Of a stretch of 64,000 bases of DNA, positions 22,800 to 32,812 are shown one piece after another. The translations under genes were made by a program, and so were the position numbers. The stretch covers positions 186,001 to 250,000 of the forward strand of contig JAAEAF010000406.1 in NCBI GenBank assembly GCA_011037195.1. The letters run 5' to 3'. The notes beneath the pieces were generated by a model that saw only the letters and a list, made by a program, of their open reading frames with translations, did no database searches and had not been told where the DNA came from. The number at the start of each line of letters is the position of its first letter. The stretch's first letter is position 1. The stretch is from Triatoma infestans (Eukaryota; Arthropoda; Insecta; Hemiptera; Reduviidae).

Positions 22800-23455
22800 A
22801 ATTGGCTGTTCATGATGGACAGAAGTGCACCCTCGAAGGGCTAAGAACTAGGTACCTTACTTGAAGTAATAGTGTTAAACAGTTTCGGGTTAGGTTCTTT
22901 GACGACAGGAAAATGTTTTTTGATGGGTAAGAATCCACATTAGTTTTTTCATCTCCCTTAAAAAAAATAAAAAAAAAAAATAGATTATTGAGATGCGATG
23001 TAATTGAGGTGTTCAGTATTTTTACCAAATAGTCCGGCACATCTCAAAACGGACTGGTCCTAATATGAACTTATTTCTATCGAGGTTAATGAATTTTTTT
23101 TTAACCTAGAGATAAAAAAACCCAACCTAAACATTATAACTAGATTCTTGCTAGTCAATACGTTTACACAAATAAATGATTCACACCAACAAATACATTC
23201 CCGCCAATTAAAACATTTATAGTAAACATTCGCACAAGGGTAAGGGACTCCACTTTTCCTTGCCTCTTTAAACAAATAACTAACCAAATTGGATGAAGTA
23301 CTTCATACAACTTTTCTTAACCTAACTTTTGCCTAAATTTTATGGTTCTATATATATTTTTATCATTTAGATAAGAAAATAGTTTCTTTAAATAAGGAGA
23401 TAATGGTGTATGCATTTTATTGCATCTATTCAATTTCATTAGAGGCTATAATATT
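22800..23455. other. No recognised gene
   Basis: AT-rich; the two minus-strand open frames at 22810-23040 and 23060-23287 have no recognisable motif and lie in biased sequence. Treated as chance frames. Confidence 0.4.
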
Positions 23456-23513
23456 TTAATATAGCAGTATATATCAGAGACATTTTCCGTGGTAGCCTGC
23501 TTCATTTTGTGAT

Positions 23514-23551
23514 CATCGACCGGTTTCGGGCGTTCGCCCATCTTCAGGATG
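23514..23551 (-). ncRNA. Hammerhead-like motif (left arm)
   Basis: Exact inverted copy of the motif at 23672-23709: stem I CATC/GATG, CTGAAGA, T, GGGCG/CGCCC, GAAA, ACCGGT, C. A transcript across the whole insert would place one motif in each sense; only one would be functional per strand. Confidence 0.6.
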
Positions 23552-23671
23552 CGTTTTTCAGACAGTGCGACAACACAGACTTGCACAGAGCAAATTTAGT
23601 TTATACAAACAACACAGACTTGCACAAATTTGCTCTGTGCAAGTCTGTGTTGTCGCACTGTCTGAAAAACG

Positions 23672-23709
23672 CATCCTGAAGATGGGCGAACGCCCGAAAC
23701 CGGTCGATG
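23672..23709 (+). ncRNA. Hammerhead-like motif, best example (right arm)
   Basis: Stem I: CATC (23672-23675) pairs with GATG (23706-23709). The core box is CTGAAGA (23676-23682), followed by one extra T. Stem II is GGGCG/CGCCC (23684-23688 with 23691-23695), then GAAA (23696-23699). The palindrome ACCGGT (23699-23704) could act as stem III, and C23705 completes a GTC cleavage triplet. Every element needed for a hammerhead is in the right order. Because stem III has no loop, a dimer would be needed, as reported for small hammerheads linked to Penelope-like elements. The extra T is the main reason for caution. Confidence 0.6.
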
Positions 23710-23879
23710 ACCACAAAATGAAGCAGGCTACCACGGAAAATGTCTCTGATGCTTTCCAGCTCTGCGGAACCAACCACACAAAACACTATAGCAGTATATA
23801 TTTTTTTCTTAGGAGAAATACATTAATTATCAAGTGGAAAATGAAACCAGTAATAAATTATAATAATTAATATTTGATT

Positions 23880-24680
23880 GTAACTAAACACCCCTCCAAC
23901 CCCCCCAAACCCCTCCCCCACCCGCACACATCCTACCTACTAACTGTACGGGAGATTGCTGCCATGGCCAAATAAATATGCAACCTGTAATGATCTCATT
24001 AACAACACGAGATAACTGTCATCCCCCCCCCTTCTTCGTTTTCTTATACAATAATGTCTCATAAGGTTCCATGGTGGGCGTACAACATCGGAATGTAAAT
24101 GGATAAAAAAGATATTTTTCAGTTTAATGAAAGCACATAATTATTGATCCTCTACGTATAAAAATGTTAATACGGATATTTTAATATTTCTGAGAGGATT
24201 AGTAAGTTACCAAACGTGGAGCACTGACGGGACCATTTGGCCATTGGATAATTACTCTTTATTACTGCAATATAGAGGAAGTATTGGCGAGCAATTGTGT
24301 CATCTTTTTGAAATTTAGTTTTAATTAGAAATAGAAGCTTTGAGGTCTATTGAATATTAAAATTGTGTTTCTTTTTAGCCTTATTTATAGATAAGTATGT
24401 TAGTGAGTATAGTAACTCACTATTGAAAAACTGTAGGAAGCAAACTCATGAGAATTTTAAGTAGGTTTTTTATTTTTTCAGTTTTCCATAATTTTCTCAA
24501 AAATGGTTCCAAACGATTTTCTTTAAATTTGTTAAGCTCTCTAACTCACAGGCTTAGGGATAGATCTATGTCACGACATGCCAACTGTCACACGATTCAC
24601 ATCGCTAAGGATTCAAATATTCACAGAAATATAGAAATTTCTTAATATTTTCAAATCCGAATAAACTGAAGTATATTTAA
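23880..24680. other. No recognised gene
   Basis: C-rich simple stretches near 23888-23925 and 24024-24033, then AT-rich sequence. A decayed R segment lies near 24460-24560 (GTTTTCCATAATTTTCTC, GGTTCCAAACGATTTTC, minus orientation). Nothing else can be supported. Confidence 0.4.
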
Positions 24681-24822
24681 AAGAACAAAATTATGGTGTG
24701 AAACACTCATATGACTTTCTTTTACTAGAATTACAGTATAATAGGAACATTTTCTTTTAATTGTTAAGTTTACAAACTGTTAAATGGTCTTGCAATAAAA
24801 AAGGTGGTGCGGGTTTTTTATA

Positions 24823-25844
24823 TTACAATGCCATTCACTTATTTACAGCCTATTATTTTTCATTTTCTCCAAATACTATTCACTTGCTAATTTTAATTTC
24901 AAACGTTTGTTAAGGCCAAAAAATATACTTTTTATTTTTCTAAAGAAATATCTTTTATAGGATTGTTTTTTTTTGTTTTTTTAATAACTATACAAATAAA
25001 AAAAATTGATTGCTTACATTATTATATTTATCATCATTATTATGTTTAACGCCTAACTGCTTCGTTATTTTCCACTACCCAGTTGTTATTATATATTATC
25101 TAACCACTAATTATATATAAGTGTAACACATATGGGAGCACCCTCTGTTGCAACTAGAGCTTTTAGCGGCAATTTAAATTTTAATCTAATTGATTATAAA
25201 GGAGGTAAAACCATAAATTGTACTGAAGTGATTCTTTAGAGAAAAGCTTAACGTTATGTTCCCGCCAGAACTCCCCGAAAAAAGTTTTCAAATAAAAGTG
25301 ATGGTGGCACTTATCTCGGCAGTTAGTACAGGAAGTTAGGTATTTATGTTGGCAGTTAGTACAGGAAGTTAGGTATTTATGTCGGCAGTTAGTACAGGAA
25401 GTTAGGTATTTATGTCGGCAGTTAGTACAGGAAGCTAGGTATTTATGTCGGCAGTTAGTACAGGAAGATAGGTATTTATGGCGGCAGTTAGTACAGGAAG
25501 TTAGGTATTTATGGCGGCAGTTAGTACAGGAAGTTTAAAGAAGATCGTTAGGAGGTAATAACGAAAATCTGGGTAGTGGAAAATAACGAAGTAGTTCGGC
25601 GATAAATAGTTACCCAAGCGGGTAGGTGCTTCATAACACCATATTTAAACAAATTATGTAAGCAATCAATTTTTTTTATTTTTATAGTTATTAAAAAAAA
25701 AAATCTATAAAAGATATTTCTTTAGAAAAATAAATAGTATATTTAACAAACGTTTGAAATTAAAATTAGCAAATGAATAGTATTTGGAGATAAATGAAAA
25801 ACAATTGAAAACCTTAGGCTGTAAATAACTGAATGGCATTGTAA
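24823..25844. mobile_element. Palindromic MITE-like element, ~1.02 kb
   Basis: Long inverted arms (about 24823-25095 and 25556-25844). The outer end TTACAATGCCATTCA matches the inverse of TGAATGGCATTGTAA, and inner parts share GTAGTGGAAAATAACGAAG. TA dinucleotides flank both ends (24821-24822 and 25845-25846), which would fit a Tc1/mariner-type miniature element, though the palindromic ends make the exact border ambiguous. The spacer holds family R sequence and a 33-bp minisatellite. No transposase. Confidence 0.65.
25318..25540 (+). repeat. 33-bp minisatellite, 6.7 copies
   Basis: The unit GGCAGTTAGTACAGGAAGTT plus AGGTATTTATGTC repeats with exact 33-bp spacing at 25318, 25351, 25384, 25417, 25450, 25483 and 25516. 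The unit is an expanded piece of family R: single R copies elsewhere have TTTATATCTGTGCAGTTAGT followed by AAGTTTAAAGAAAATCG, and the array here ends in AAGTTTAAAGAAGATCG. Confidence 0.95.
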
Positions 25845-25929
25845 TAAGCATTGTAATAAGCATTGCTAAATGTTACGTGATGTACTCGTATTGCAAAGAA
25901 AAAAATCACACATCTTAATATTACAAAAT

Positions 25930-26560
25930 GCGATTTTTGAACCAGAAAAACACTATAAAATGCCGCTTTTCCCCTTGGCATTTAATTATTTTCAATTTCC
26001 TGGTTACTGCTCTCATGATGAATTTTACCATGTGGTTTAAGGACAAAGTTTTTGCAGCAGAAACTTCTGTACCAAGTTTTTTATCCACTTTTCTTGGACA
26101 TACTGAGCAGCGCCGAACTAAACTGTTTGTGCACTTGTTGTGTGCTGACCAGGTTCAATTGCTATAAGCCTTGCACCTTTTTCTCGAATAGTACGAGAAA
26201 CTGATGAACTTGATGCTCTTTTGCATTTATAGCTTCATTTTTCACACCTCGAAAATCAATGCATATGTTTCGTAGAAACCTCTGCACCTTACGAGACCCA
26301 ACTACACTAATCCACTTAGTTTTTTTATCGTTTCCCAACATATAATTTTGGGTTGGAGCAGAAATTTGATCAACATGATCTCTTCTTGCTCCGTTTCCGT
26401 TTCATGATCACGTAGTAAAACGTTATCCGAATTATTACCAATATCATCACTGCCTTCCACTCTGACACAATTTCCTCCTTTTTACATTCTTTCAGGAACA
26501 GTGCACTTACCTTTCTTGCTCCTTTTCATAGTCATCCATGACTTCAAACTTTGGAATGAC
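25930..26560 (-). pseudogene. piggyBac-like transposase relic
   Basis: Minus-strand reading gives short pieces in different frames. An acidic N-terminal part (HETETEQEE) and NDKKTKWISV (about 26350-26310) recall the start of the piggyBac transposase core. Near 26090-26010, LLSMSKKSG, SFCCKNFVLKPHGKIHHESS recalls the Cys-rich C-terminal end (C-x2-C ... KFVC..H). The large catalytic middle is absent, so this looks like an internally deleted copy. Several frame changes occur. The identification rests on weak, scattered motifs. Confidence 0.45.
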
Positions 26561-26814
26561 TTCTACAGGCTAATAAAAAAAATTGCATTAGTAATTAAAT
26601 GGGGTGCTGTGGATACCCTTAATACTTCAGAGAACTATTACAGAAACAGTATATATTTTTTAGTAAGAACTGAAAAATAAAATTAAATCTAGGAATCATA
26701 GAGGTAGGTACTGAGAAGTACAGCCGAAACCGTCACTGTAGTTTCCAAAAATTAGAAGCTTCTAAATGATGGGGTATTGTGAACAGCCCACATAACTACT
26801 TAAGGGTTAAATAT

Positions 26815-27450
26815 TTTATTACTTTCTCTTATTCCAGTGAGAGGACGTATTAAAGTCGGGTCCAATTTTCGGGCCTAGTACATGTAAAAGTAATAGATTT
26901 ATATCTTTGCAGTTAGTCATCCAAGTTTAAAGGAAATCGTTGAGAAGTTTTCATAAAATTCTTAAAAACTCGGAAAGCTCCTACATTACCGGATTAGTTA
27001 CATTTCCGGATAACTAATTTTCTTTCAAATTTGGAATTCTGGCAAAGCATTTCATGTACCCTTACCATTAGCTAGGTGATAGAACTGTCCGTTATATGGA
27101 AATGGTATTTTAGAAGAAAGCCTAACCGTAGTCTTCCCCAAAGCCCTCGAAAAAATCAGTTTTCCTTGAAAAATATTTGAAACAAAAGTATTCTATAGAT
27201 TGAAGTAAGTAAAGAGAAACGAAGTTTAAAAAAAATCTCATCGCCAAAAACTGAAAAACTGATGAATAAAGACGTATATCCTGTTCCAGTTTGATGGAAA
27301 CATTGGTAATGAAACCTCAATTGAGCTTCCTGAGATTTTCCGTTTTTGAGATTTCACAAATACAGATTTTTCGATAAAACTTCTTTTTTTTTATTCAAAT
27401 ACTAAGTATCCGGTGAAAAAAACTATGATTTTTATCCAGCATTACGGACC
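26815..27450 (+). repeat. Family R copy
   Basis: Head CTTTCTCTTATTCCAGTGAG, interior TTTATATCTTTGCAGTTAGTC, TTTCCGGATAACTAATTTTC, AGGTGATAGAACTG and TTGAGCTTCCTGAGATTTTC. The tail is replaced near 27420 by the end word of the hammerhead-like family (TTTTATCCAGCATTACGGAC), so another insertion probably happened here. Confidence 0.65.
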
Positions 27451-28014
27451 CAACTACATATTGAAAAAAAATCAAATGTATAAGGAAAATCAATTTTATG
27501 AGTTATACAATGTATCTATGTATTTTGGTTGTATAAAGTTTATTGTTACCCAGGACATGATATATTAACATTAACACGATGAACTTTGAACGTGTAAAGT
27601 GAGAGGGGTTGATATATATAAACAGAAAACAAGGTAATAAATCATAGGCTGTCTGCTTTTAACAGTTTACACCTGAATACCAGCAGCTTCCGTTATACCC
27701 CCGGCTTACCAAATAAAAGCGCCTAAGTAACGTTAGCAAGAACGTTAGTGAAATACTAAATGGTGCTTTTATTAGTTGCTTATAGAGATTGATAGGCTGC
27801 GCTAACAAAAGTTTGGTCTTTATAATAATTTTTATATCATAAAATAGAGGAGGGGTAAAATGTTTCAAATTGGAAACACTCAGACAGTTTTTTTTTATAT
27901 TACAATACTCCTAGATATGAAAGATCAATTTTGAAGATAAAACATTGCATTTCCTATTCAGGGAATCAGAACTCCTCTAAAAGTTCCTAAAATTAATTTT
28001 CTTTGATAAAATGC

Positions 28015-28740
28015 CATGTGAAACACTCACACAACTTTTCCTTACGTCAATTAATATAATTTAATAGGAAAAAATTCGTTCAAATTGTAATGTTTACAAA
28101 CGTTAGGCTTGCCAAAAGAAAAGTGACTAACCTACGCCCCTAAAAATCCCCTAAAAATCAGTTTTGCCAGAAAAATGTAAAAAAACAAAAGTGATAGATT
28201 TATATCTGTGCAAAAGAAAATCGTTTCCTGTTCGAGAAAATTCCAAAAACTCTAATAACCCATTCTATAGAGTCGCACTTCCGGTTAAGCGGTTTTCTTC
28301 AAATTTTAGGATAGGTTAGGTTGGGTTAGGTGAATCAACACTTCTAATGCATGCTAATATTATGTAGACGGTCGTACGCGGTCTTGAAGTGGTATTTAGA
28401 GGAAAGCTAAACGCTACTGATCCCCCGAACCCCTAACCCAGAAAAAAAAAATTCCCGGGAAAAAGTTTCAGTCAAAGTGAAAGGTATCAATATCGTCCAT
28501 TCACAGTGTACAAAGTTATTTTTTAAAAAATCGTTGTACCTGTTTTCTTAAAAATCGCTGAAAACTATAAAAAAATCAATATTGCTGTTGATGGATTTTG
28601 CTTCCTAAGATTTTTCGTTTTTTAGATATTTTATTCACGGTCACAAAAAACTTTTTTCCATGCAACGAAATTCGAAAAACGTTACGAACACGAAATTCGA
28701 AATTGCAAAAAAAAAAGATTAACTAAGAAAAATACTTCCA
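28015..28740 (+). repeat. Family R copy with TTAGG-like patch
   Basis: Head ATGTGAAACACTCACACAAC, interior TTTATATCTGTGC, GTCGCACTTCCGGTTAAGC and GCTGTTGATGGATTTTGC. At 28307-28329 the copy contains TAGGATAGGTTAGGTTGGGT plus TAGG, five TAGGT-like units with two mismatches that other R copies lack. Confidence 0.65.
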
Positions 28741-29458
28741 ATTAGCCAACCTCGGTTTAATTATCATTGAAAATTATAAAACCGTGTAAAATAAGTGCAA
28801 TGGAGGTAAACCTGTCATCAGGTTCTCCCACTATATGCCAGCTAAACTCAATTTCTCCCAGAAAAATATTGCAAAAAAAAGTGAAAGCTCTGTTTCTATG
28901 TGTGTTTGGGATCCTCTGGTGATCACAAACGATATGTAATGTTGGAACTCATCAGTTTCTAAAATTCGAACTTATGGGACTGCAAAACATGTTATTTCTG
29001 TGCAAAGATGGTGCTGAAGATTAGTGAGAAAGGGAAACACCTGTACTACATTGTTTCCGTTACTTCTCGCCACCTAATTGACAAACTCGGCAAACTCGGA
29101 ATTTTATATACAAAGTATTTGGTTAGACTTGATATTGAAATAAATGTATCAAATAAAGTGCCATTGAATATGCGCTTTAGAAGGAAGTATGGTGTTCAAG
29201 CATCCACAGAACGCTTCTGAAATTAATATTCTCCGAAAAATATATCAAATAAAAGTAACGGACCTGTATTTGTTTAATAAGCTTGTTTAACGCAAGCGAA
29301 TATTTAAAGAAAAATGAAGAAACTAGTATGTAAAGTGGGGCTTCCAATTTATCGATTTTAAAAGTAATTAACAAAATAGAAAATATACCAAGTATTTTTA
29401 TGCCAATTCTGCCTATTATACTCAGATCAATAAATAGTATAACATTTGTGAGTTGAAA

Positions 29459-29690
29459 GGGATTAGCTCAGATATAGGGCGTCATACTCCCATGCGGAGG
29501 TCCCGGGTTCGAGTCTAGCTGGGGCTGCCCTTAGATTTTTTTTTGTTAGGAATCTCTGCAGCTCACTGTCCGGTGATGGACAGTGTTGTCTGTAACGAGA
29601 GAACACTGTCCGGTGGCTGGCAGTGCACTGAAAAGGTTCCGGGCGCCAATACCATAGATGTTGACGCGCCTTAAATAAAAAATAAAAAAA
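29459..29690 (+). mobile_element. tRNA-derived SINE, complete
   Basis: The head resembles a tRNA gene (possibly Gly): an A-box-like TAGCTCAGATATAGGGC (29464-29480) and a B box GGTTCGAGTCT (29506-29516), the internal promoter of RNA polymerase III. A T-rich link and a body follow (CTCACTGTCCGGTGATG ... GGCAGTGCACTGA ... TTGACGCGCC), ending in an A-rich tail (29673-29690). The tRNA acceptor stem is not intact, so it is not a working tRNA. A second, headless copy sits at 2655-2790. Confidence 0.82.
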
Positions 29691-29699
29691 GTGGATTCT

Positions 29700-30230
29700 A
29701 AGATACAGAAAACAGACAATTATATCTTTACCTAGAAGTATCCCTGAGAAATACATACAGAGAAAATCGTACGAGTGTTAGACACTAGATTTCATCAATT
29801 TAAATTCCAAATTATTTGATTTATTTTAGCAAATTTTAAACAGTCTTTCTAAATATTAAGAATATATGATTTCCGTATGTATATACAGTGTTAATAGGAA
29901 ATGAAATGATAAAGCACCTGGAAAGAAAGAGAGCGACTTCATTCCTAAGAACCACACTGTTGCCTATTTAATTAGGATTTATTCCAAACTCTCAGATGGT
30001 TCCTCCCCCACTTTTATAGAACATGGTAAGAGGACATCCATTTCTAAACAGTTCTAACTTGAAATCTATTTAGTGAATTTATTGTATCATTATTGCGCAT
30101 TTTTGTATCATTTCTACGAAGGAAGTGTTTTGATTTAATAAAGTTATAAAATGTTTTAGGTGAAATTTAGATAAATAATTTACTTATTTTGGACATTAAC
30201 ATATTTTGTAATATACTATGGTTAGATTTT
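29700..30230. other. No recognised gene
   Basis: AT-rich, without open frames of note or repeat structure that I can define. Confidence 0.4.
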
Positions 30231-30234
30231 TACT

Positions 30235-30317
30235 CCTACTGTTAGTAAGAGGAAGTATTGTAATCGTGTATCCGTTTTGAGATCCCCTGAATCAAAAAAA
30301 GTGGTTTTTAGCAATTG

Positions 30318-30353
<36 letters not shown>

Positions 30354-30800
30354 GAGAGAGAGAGAGAGAAAGCCCATTTCAAAAACTAAAAATCGCAGAA
30401 TGTTCAAACTTTAATATTTCGTTAAAGCGCGCAACCAGGAAGACCTGAAAATCAGCTTTTGGTAAAAATCGTTCAACCGGAAGTGGCTCTTTAATGAATT
30501 TTTTTTCAGTTTTTTGTGATTTTCTCAAAAACGGCTCTAACCATTTTTCTTTAAACTAGTTTTCAACTACACACACACAAAGAGTTACAACTCTTTTAAA
30601 ACATTTCTCCGTGAAAATTCATTTAAGGACACTTTTGGCGGATGGGTGGGGTTATAGTTTTTTTCTAACTTGCTATTTCTGTTTATTCCATAATTCTATC
30701 ATCTACATAATATAAATTAGAATGAAATGTGTTGTCGAAATTCCTAGTTTGAAGAAAATCGGTTGAGCAGTTTTCGCGATTTCTCCATAAAATCACCGAC
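30235..30800 (-). repeat. Family R copy with (GT)n(GA)n
   Basis: Reverse-oriented: AGTAAGAGGAAGTATTGTAATC at the start, microsatellite GT then GA at 30319-30371, TTCAACCGGAAGTGGC, ACTCTTTTAAAACATTTCTCC and GAAAATCGGTTGAGC. The head end beyond about 30800 is lost. Confidence 0.7.
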
Positions 30801-30983
30801 GAATTTCATTAATTTGGTATTCTACGTAAAAGATTTGTTCCCAACCGTGATGTTTGTAGTTTGCCAACTCTGTCAGAAGTTTGTAGTTTGGCAATTCTGT
30901 CAGAAGTTTGTAGTTATATTTTGATTTCTTTAATTTTAATACTTCACATTTTTAACACTTTTTGCTTCAACGATTTTTTCATC

Positions 30984-31405
30984 AGAGATATTTTCTGTGA
31001 TAGCCGGCTACATTTTGTGGTATCGACAGTTTTGGGCGTTCGCCCAACATCGGAATGTCTTGATAAAACAGGTGATGACACAGACTTGCACAGGGCAAAA
31101 TCAGTTTATACACTCATTTATACACATAAATTTTTTTTCATGTAGGTTTGCTTCTTTTTTATAGTGTTTATAGACTTATTTGAGATGTTCATCCATCTTG
31201 CATGTCTTTATAAACAGTAATGTTATTATGAAGATTAAGATGATATTACAGACTTATATAAGTCACTAGAGTGTGTTGTAAACGTCTGATTTTTACCTTG
31301 TGTTAGTCTGTTCTACCATATTGCCATATCCTGAAGATGGATGAACATCCGAAACCGGAAAATGAAGTAGGTCCTATGGAAAAAAAGTTCTGATTGTATT
31401 CCAGC
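30984..31405. mobile_element. Diverged hammerhead-like foldback element
   Basis: The left arm (about 30984-31130, minus) has ACATTTTGTGG, GGGCGTTCGCCC and CACAGACTTGCACAGG. The right arm (about 31320-31405, plus) has TATCCTGAAGATGGATGAAC and ATCCGAAACCGG. The right motif (31331-31356) pairs GGATG with CATCC as stem II; the left one pairs GGGCG with CGCCC. The right arm has lost the bases after ACCGG that would form the cleavage triplet. The spacer is longer than in intact members. Confidence 0.6.
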
Positions 31406-31409
31406 CTGA

Positions 31410-32805
31410 TTCAGCTAATCATCCTGAATATTTCAGCAACTTTAGAACACTTCTTACTTACTTATTTCGATATTGATTTAATAACTGCAGTCAATCACTT
31501 ATTACATCTGACAAGTTTTTTTTTCATTTTTTATTTCGACCTATTTTCCCTTAGGAGGAAGTGGACACGTCTCTTCTTCACGACCACCCCCCATCAATTT
31601 TAGACCTGCGAGATAGTTGATTTGGGCAAATATTTGAGTTTAGCGATGCTACAAGCAAACCCTAGTATATCACCACACACTTTTTTACATACCTAACATT
31701 TTTCTTGTATTAATTATCTCTGTGCTCATTGACATTTCGGTCAAAAATATAACCTTTAAAAGATTTTTTTTTTTACTTCTCTGCTCGCATTTTTAATCTT
31801 CCTTTTTGGCAAAATTTTCAGAATGTGGAGTTTGCATTGCTCATAACGGGCAGGTGCTCCTCTCGATGCTCCTGTATGGAATCATTCTATGTCCCAGATC
31901 CAGAAATGTTGAGGGGCTTGCCAAGTTCACTAAATCCGAATCCGTTTTCGATTCAGATCTCGAAGCGGCCGATTCAGATCAAAAACATTTTCTTCATACT
32001 CAGGGGATTTCAAAACTTGTATTTCCGGTGGACACTCAGTTTCGAAAATTTGACACATTCGCAATACTTCCTTCCTCTTACTATAAAAGAAAGTAACGAT
32101 ATTTTTTTCAATTTACTAAAGTTTTTCTCTTGCCTTTTCTCAATAAATAAAACGTCACAAACACTGCACACAAAACTTGGAGAGTTTCTTCCTTCTAGTA
32201 TCAAACAAAATAAAATCTAGGACTCGGCCGCGGCAAGTTTTCCACACAAACATTTAGTGGGGAAAAAGTTTTTTTTTTATTGCGAGTGGTTGTTTGAAAA
32301 TCAATAAAGCAAGAAAGAAGAAATAGAAAATAAAGATGGAGAATATGTGCAAAGTTGTGAAAGAACTTAGCTGTTGGATAAGATCGAAGTATAAGGAGAA
32401 ACGGAAACAAGAAAGAGAGAAAAAACCTTTGTACACGTGTGCGTGTGTGTGATGGAGGAAGGCAATAGTGCAAGTGGTTTGTATGGCCTCTGACCTAGAC
32501 AGTTCCCTTGGGTACAATCTGAAGGTATTGGTAGAACGGCGTGTATTGGTGCTGTTTGAACGAGTAGGACTATACTTTAGAGCGTTTTTCATTCAGCGTA
32601 CGAACTCTGTGCCACTTTACTTGTTATACCTCACTGTTTCACTTTATTAATTCATTGCAAAGAGGGTCGTAGATCCCCCATCTCTTCACAATGGAACAAT
32701 TTTACAATTCATTCACTATCTAAACCAAGTTTACCCTAAATATCCCCTGCACTGATTCTAGGCAATAGGTTCTTTTTCAATTGTAGTTTCTACCTATTAT
32801 CTATT
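31410..32805. other. R tail fragment, otherwise unassigned
   Basis: An R tail in plus orientation lies at about 31996-32096 (CATACTCAGGGGATTTC ... AAAGAAAGTAACG). Other open frames (31806-32220, 32201-32592) are simple-sequence biased and show no family motif. No host gene can be supported. Confidence 0.4.
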
Positions 32806-32812
32806 TCCACTA

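Larger units (their letters stand above)
23475..23786. mobile_element. 312-bp foldback insert with two hammerhead-like motifs
   Basis: Flanked by a perfect 15-bp duplication TATAGCAGTATATAT (23460-23474 and 23787-23801). The two arms are almost perfectly complementary from about 23475 to 23610 and 23625 to 23765, with a short spacer. Each arm carries the same motif (minus strand 23514-23551, plus strand 23672-23709). No protein. The near-perfect arm identity suggests a recent insertion or recent arm homogenisation. Confidence 0.88.

Noticed and set aside
23565..23870. Open frames on both strands at 23.56-23.87 kb
   Set aside because: They are translations of the near-perfect palindrome of the foldback insert; the apparent protein is produced by inverted copies of non-coding sequence.
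29464..29530. Functional tRNA gene
   Set aside because: A- and B-box-like sequences are present but the acceptor stem does not close properly and a SINE body follows, so it is a SINE head.
29463..29756. Minus 97-codon frame over the SINE
   Set aside because: Antisense of a SINE; no protein family resemblance.
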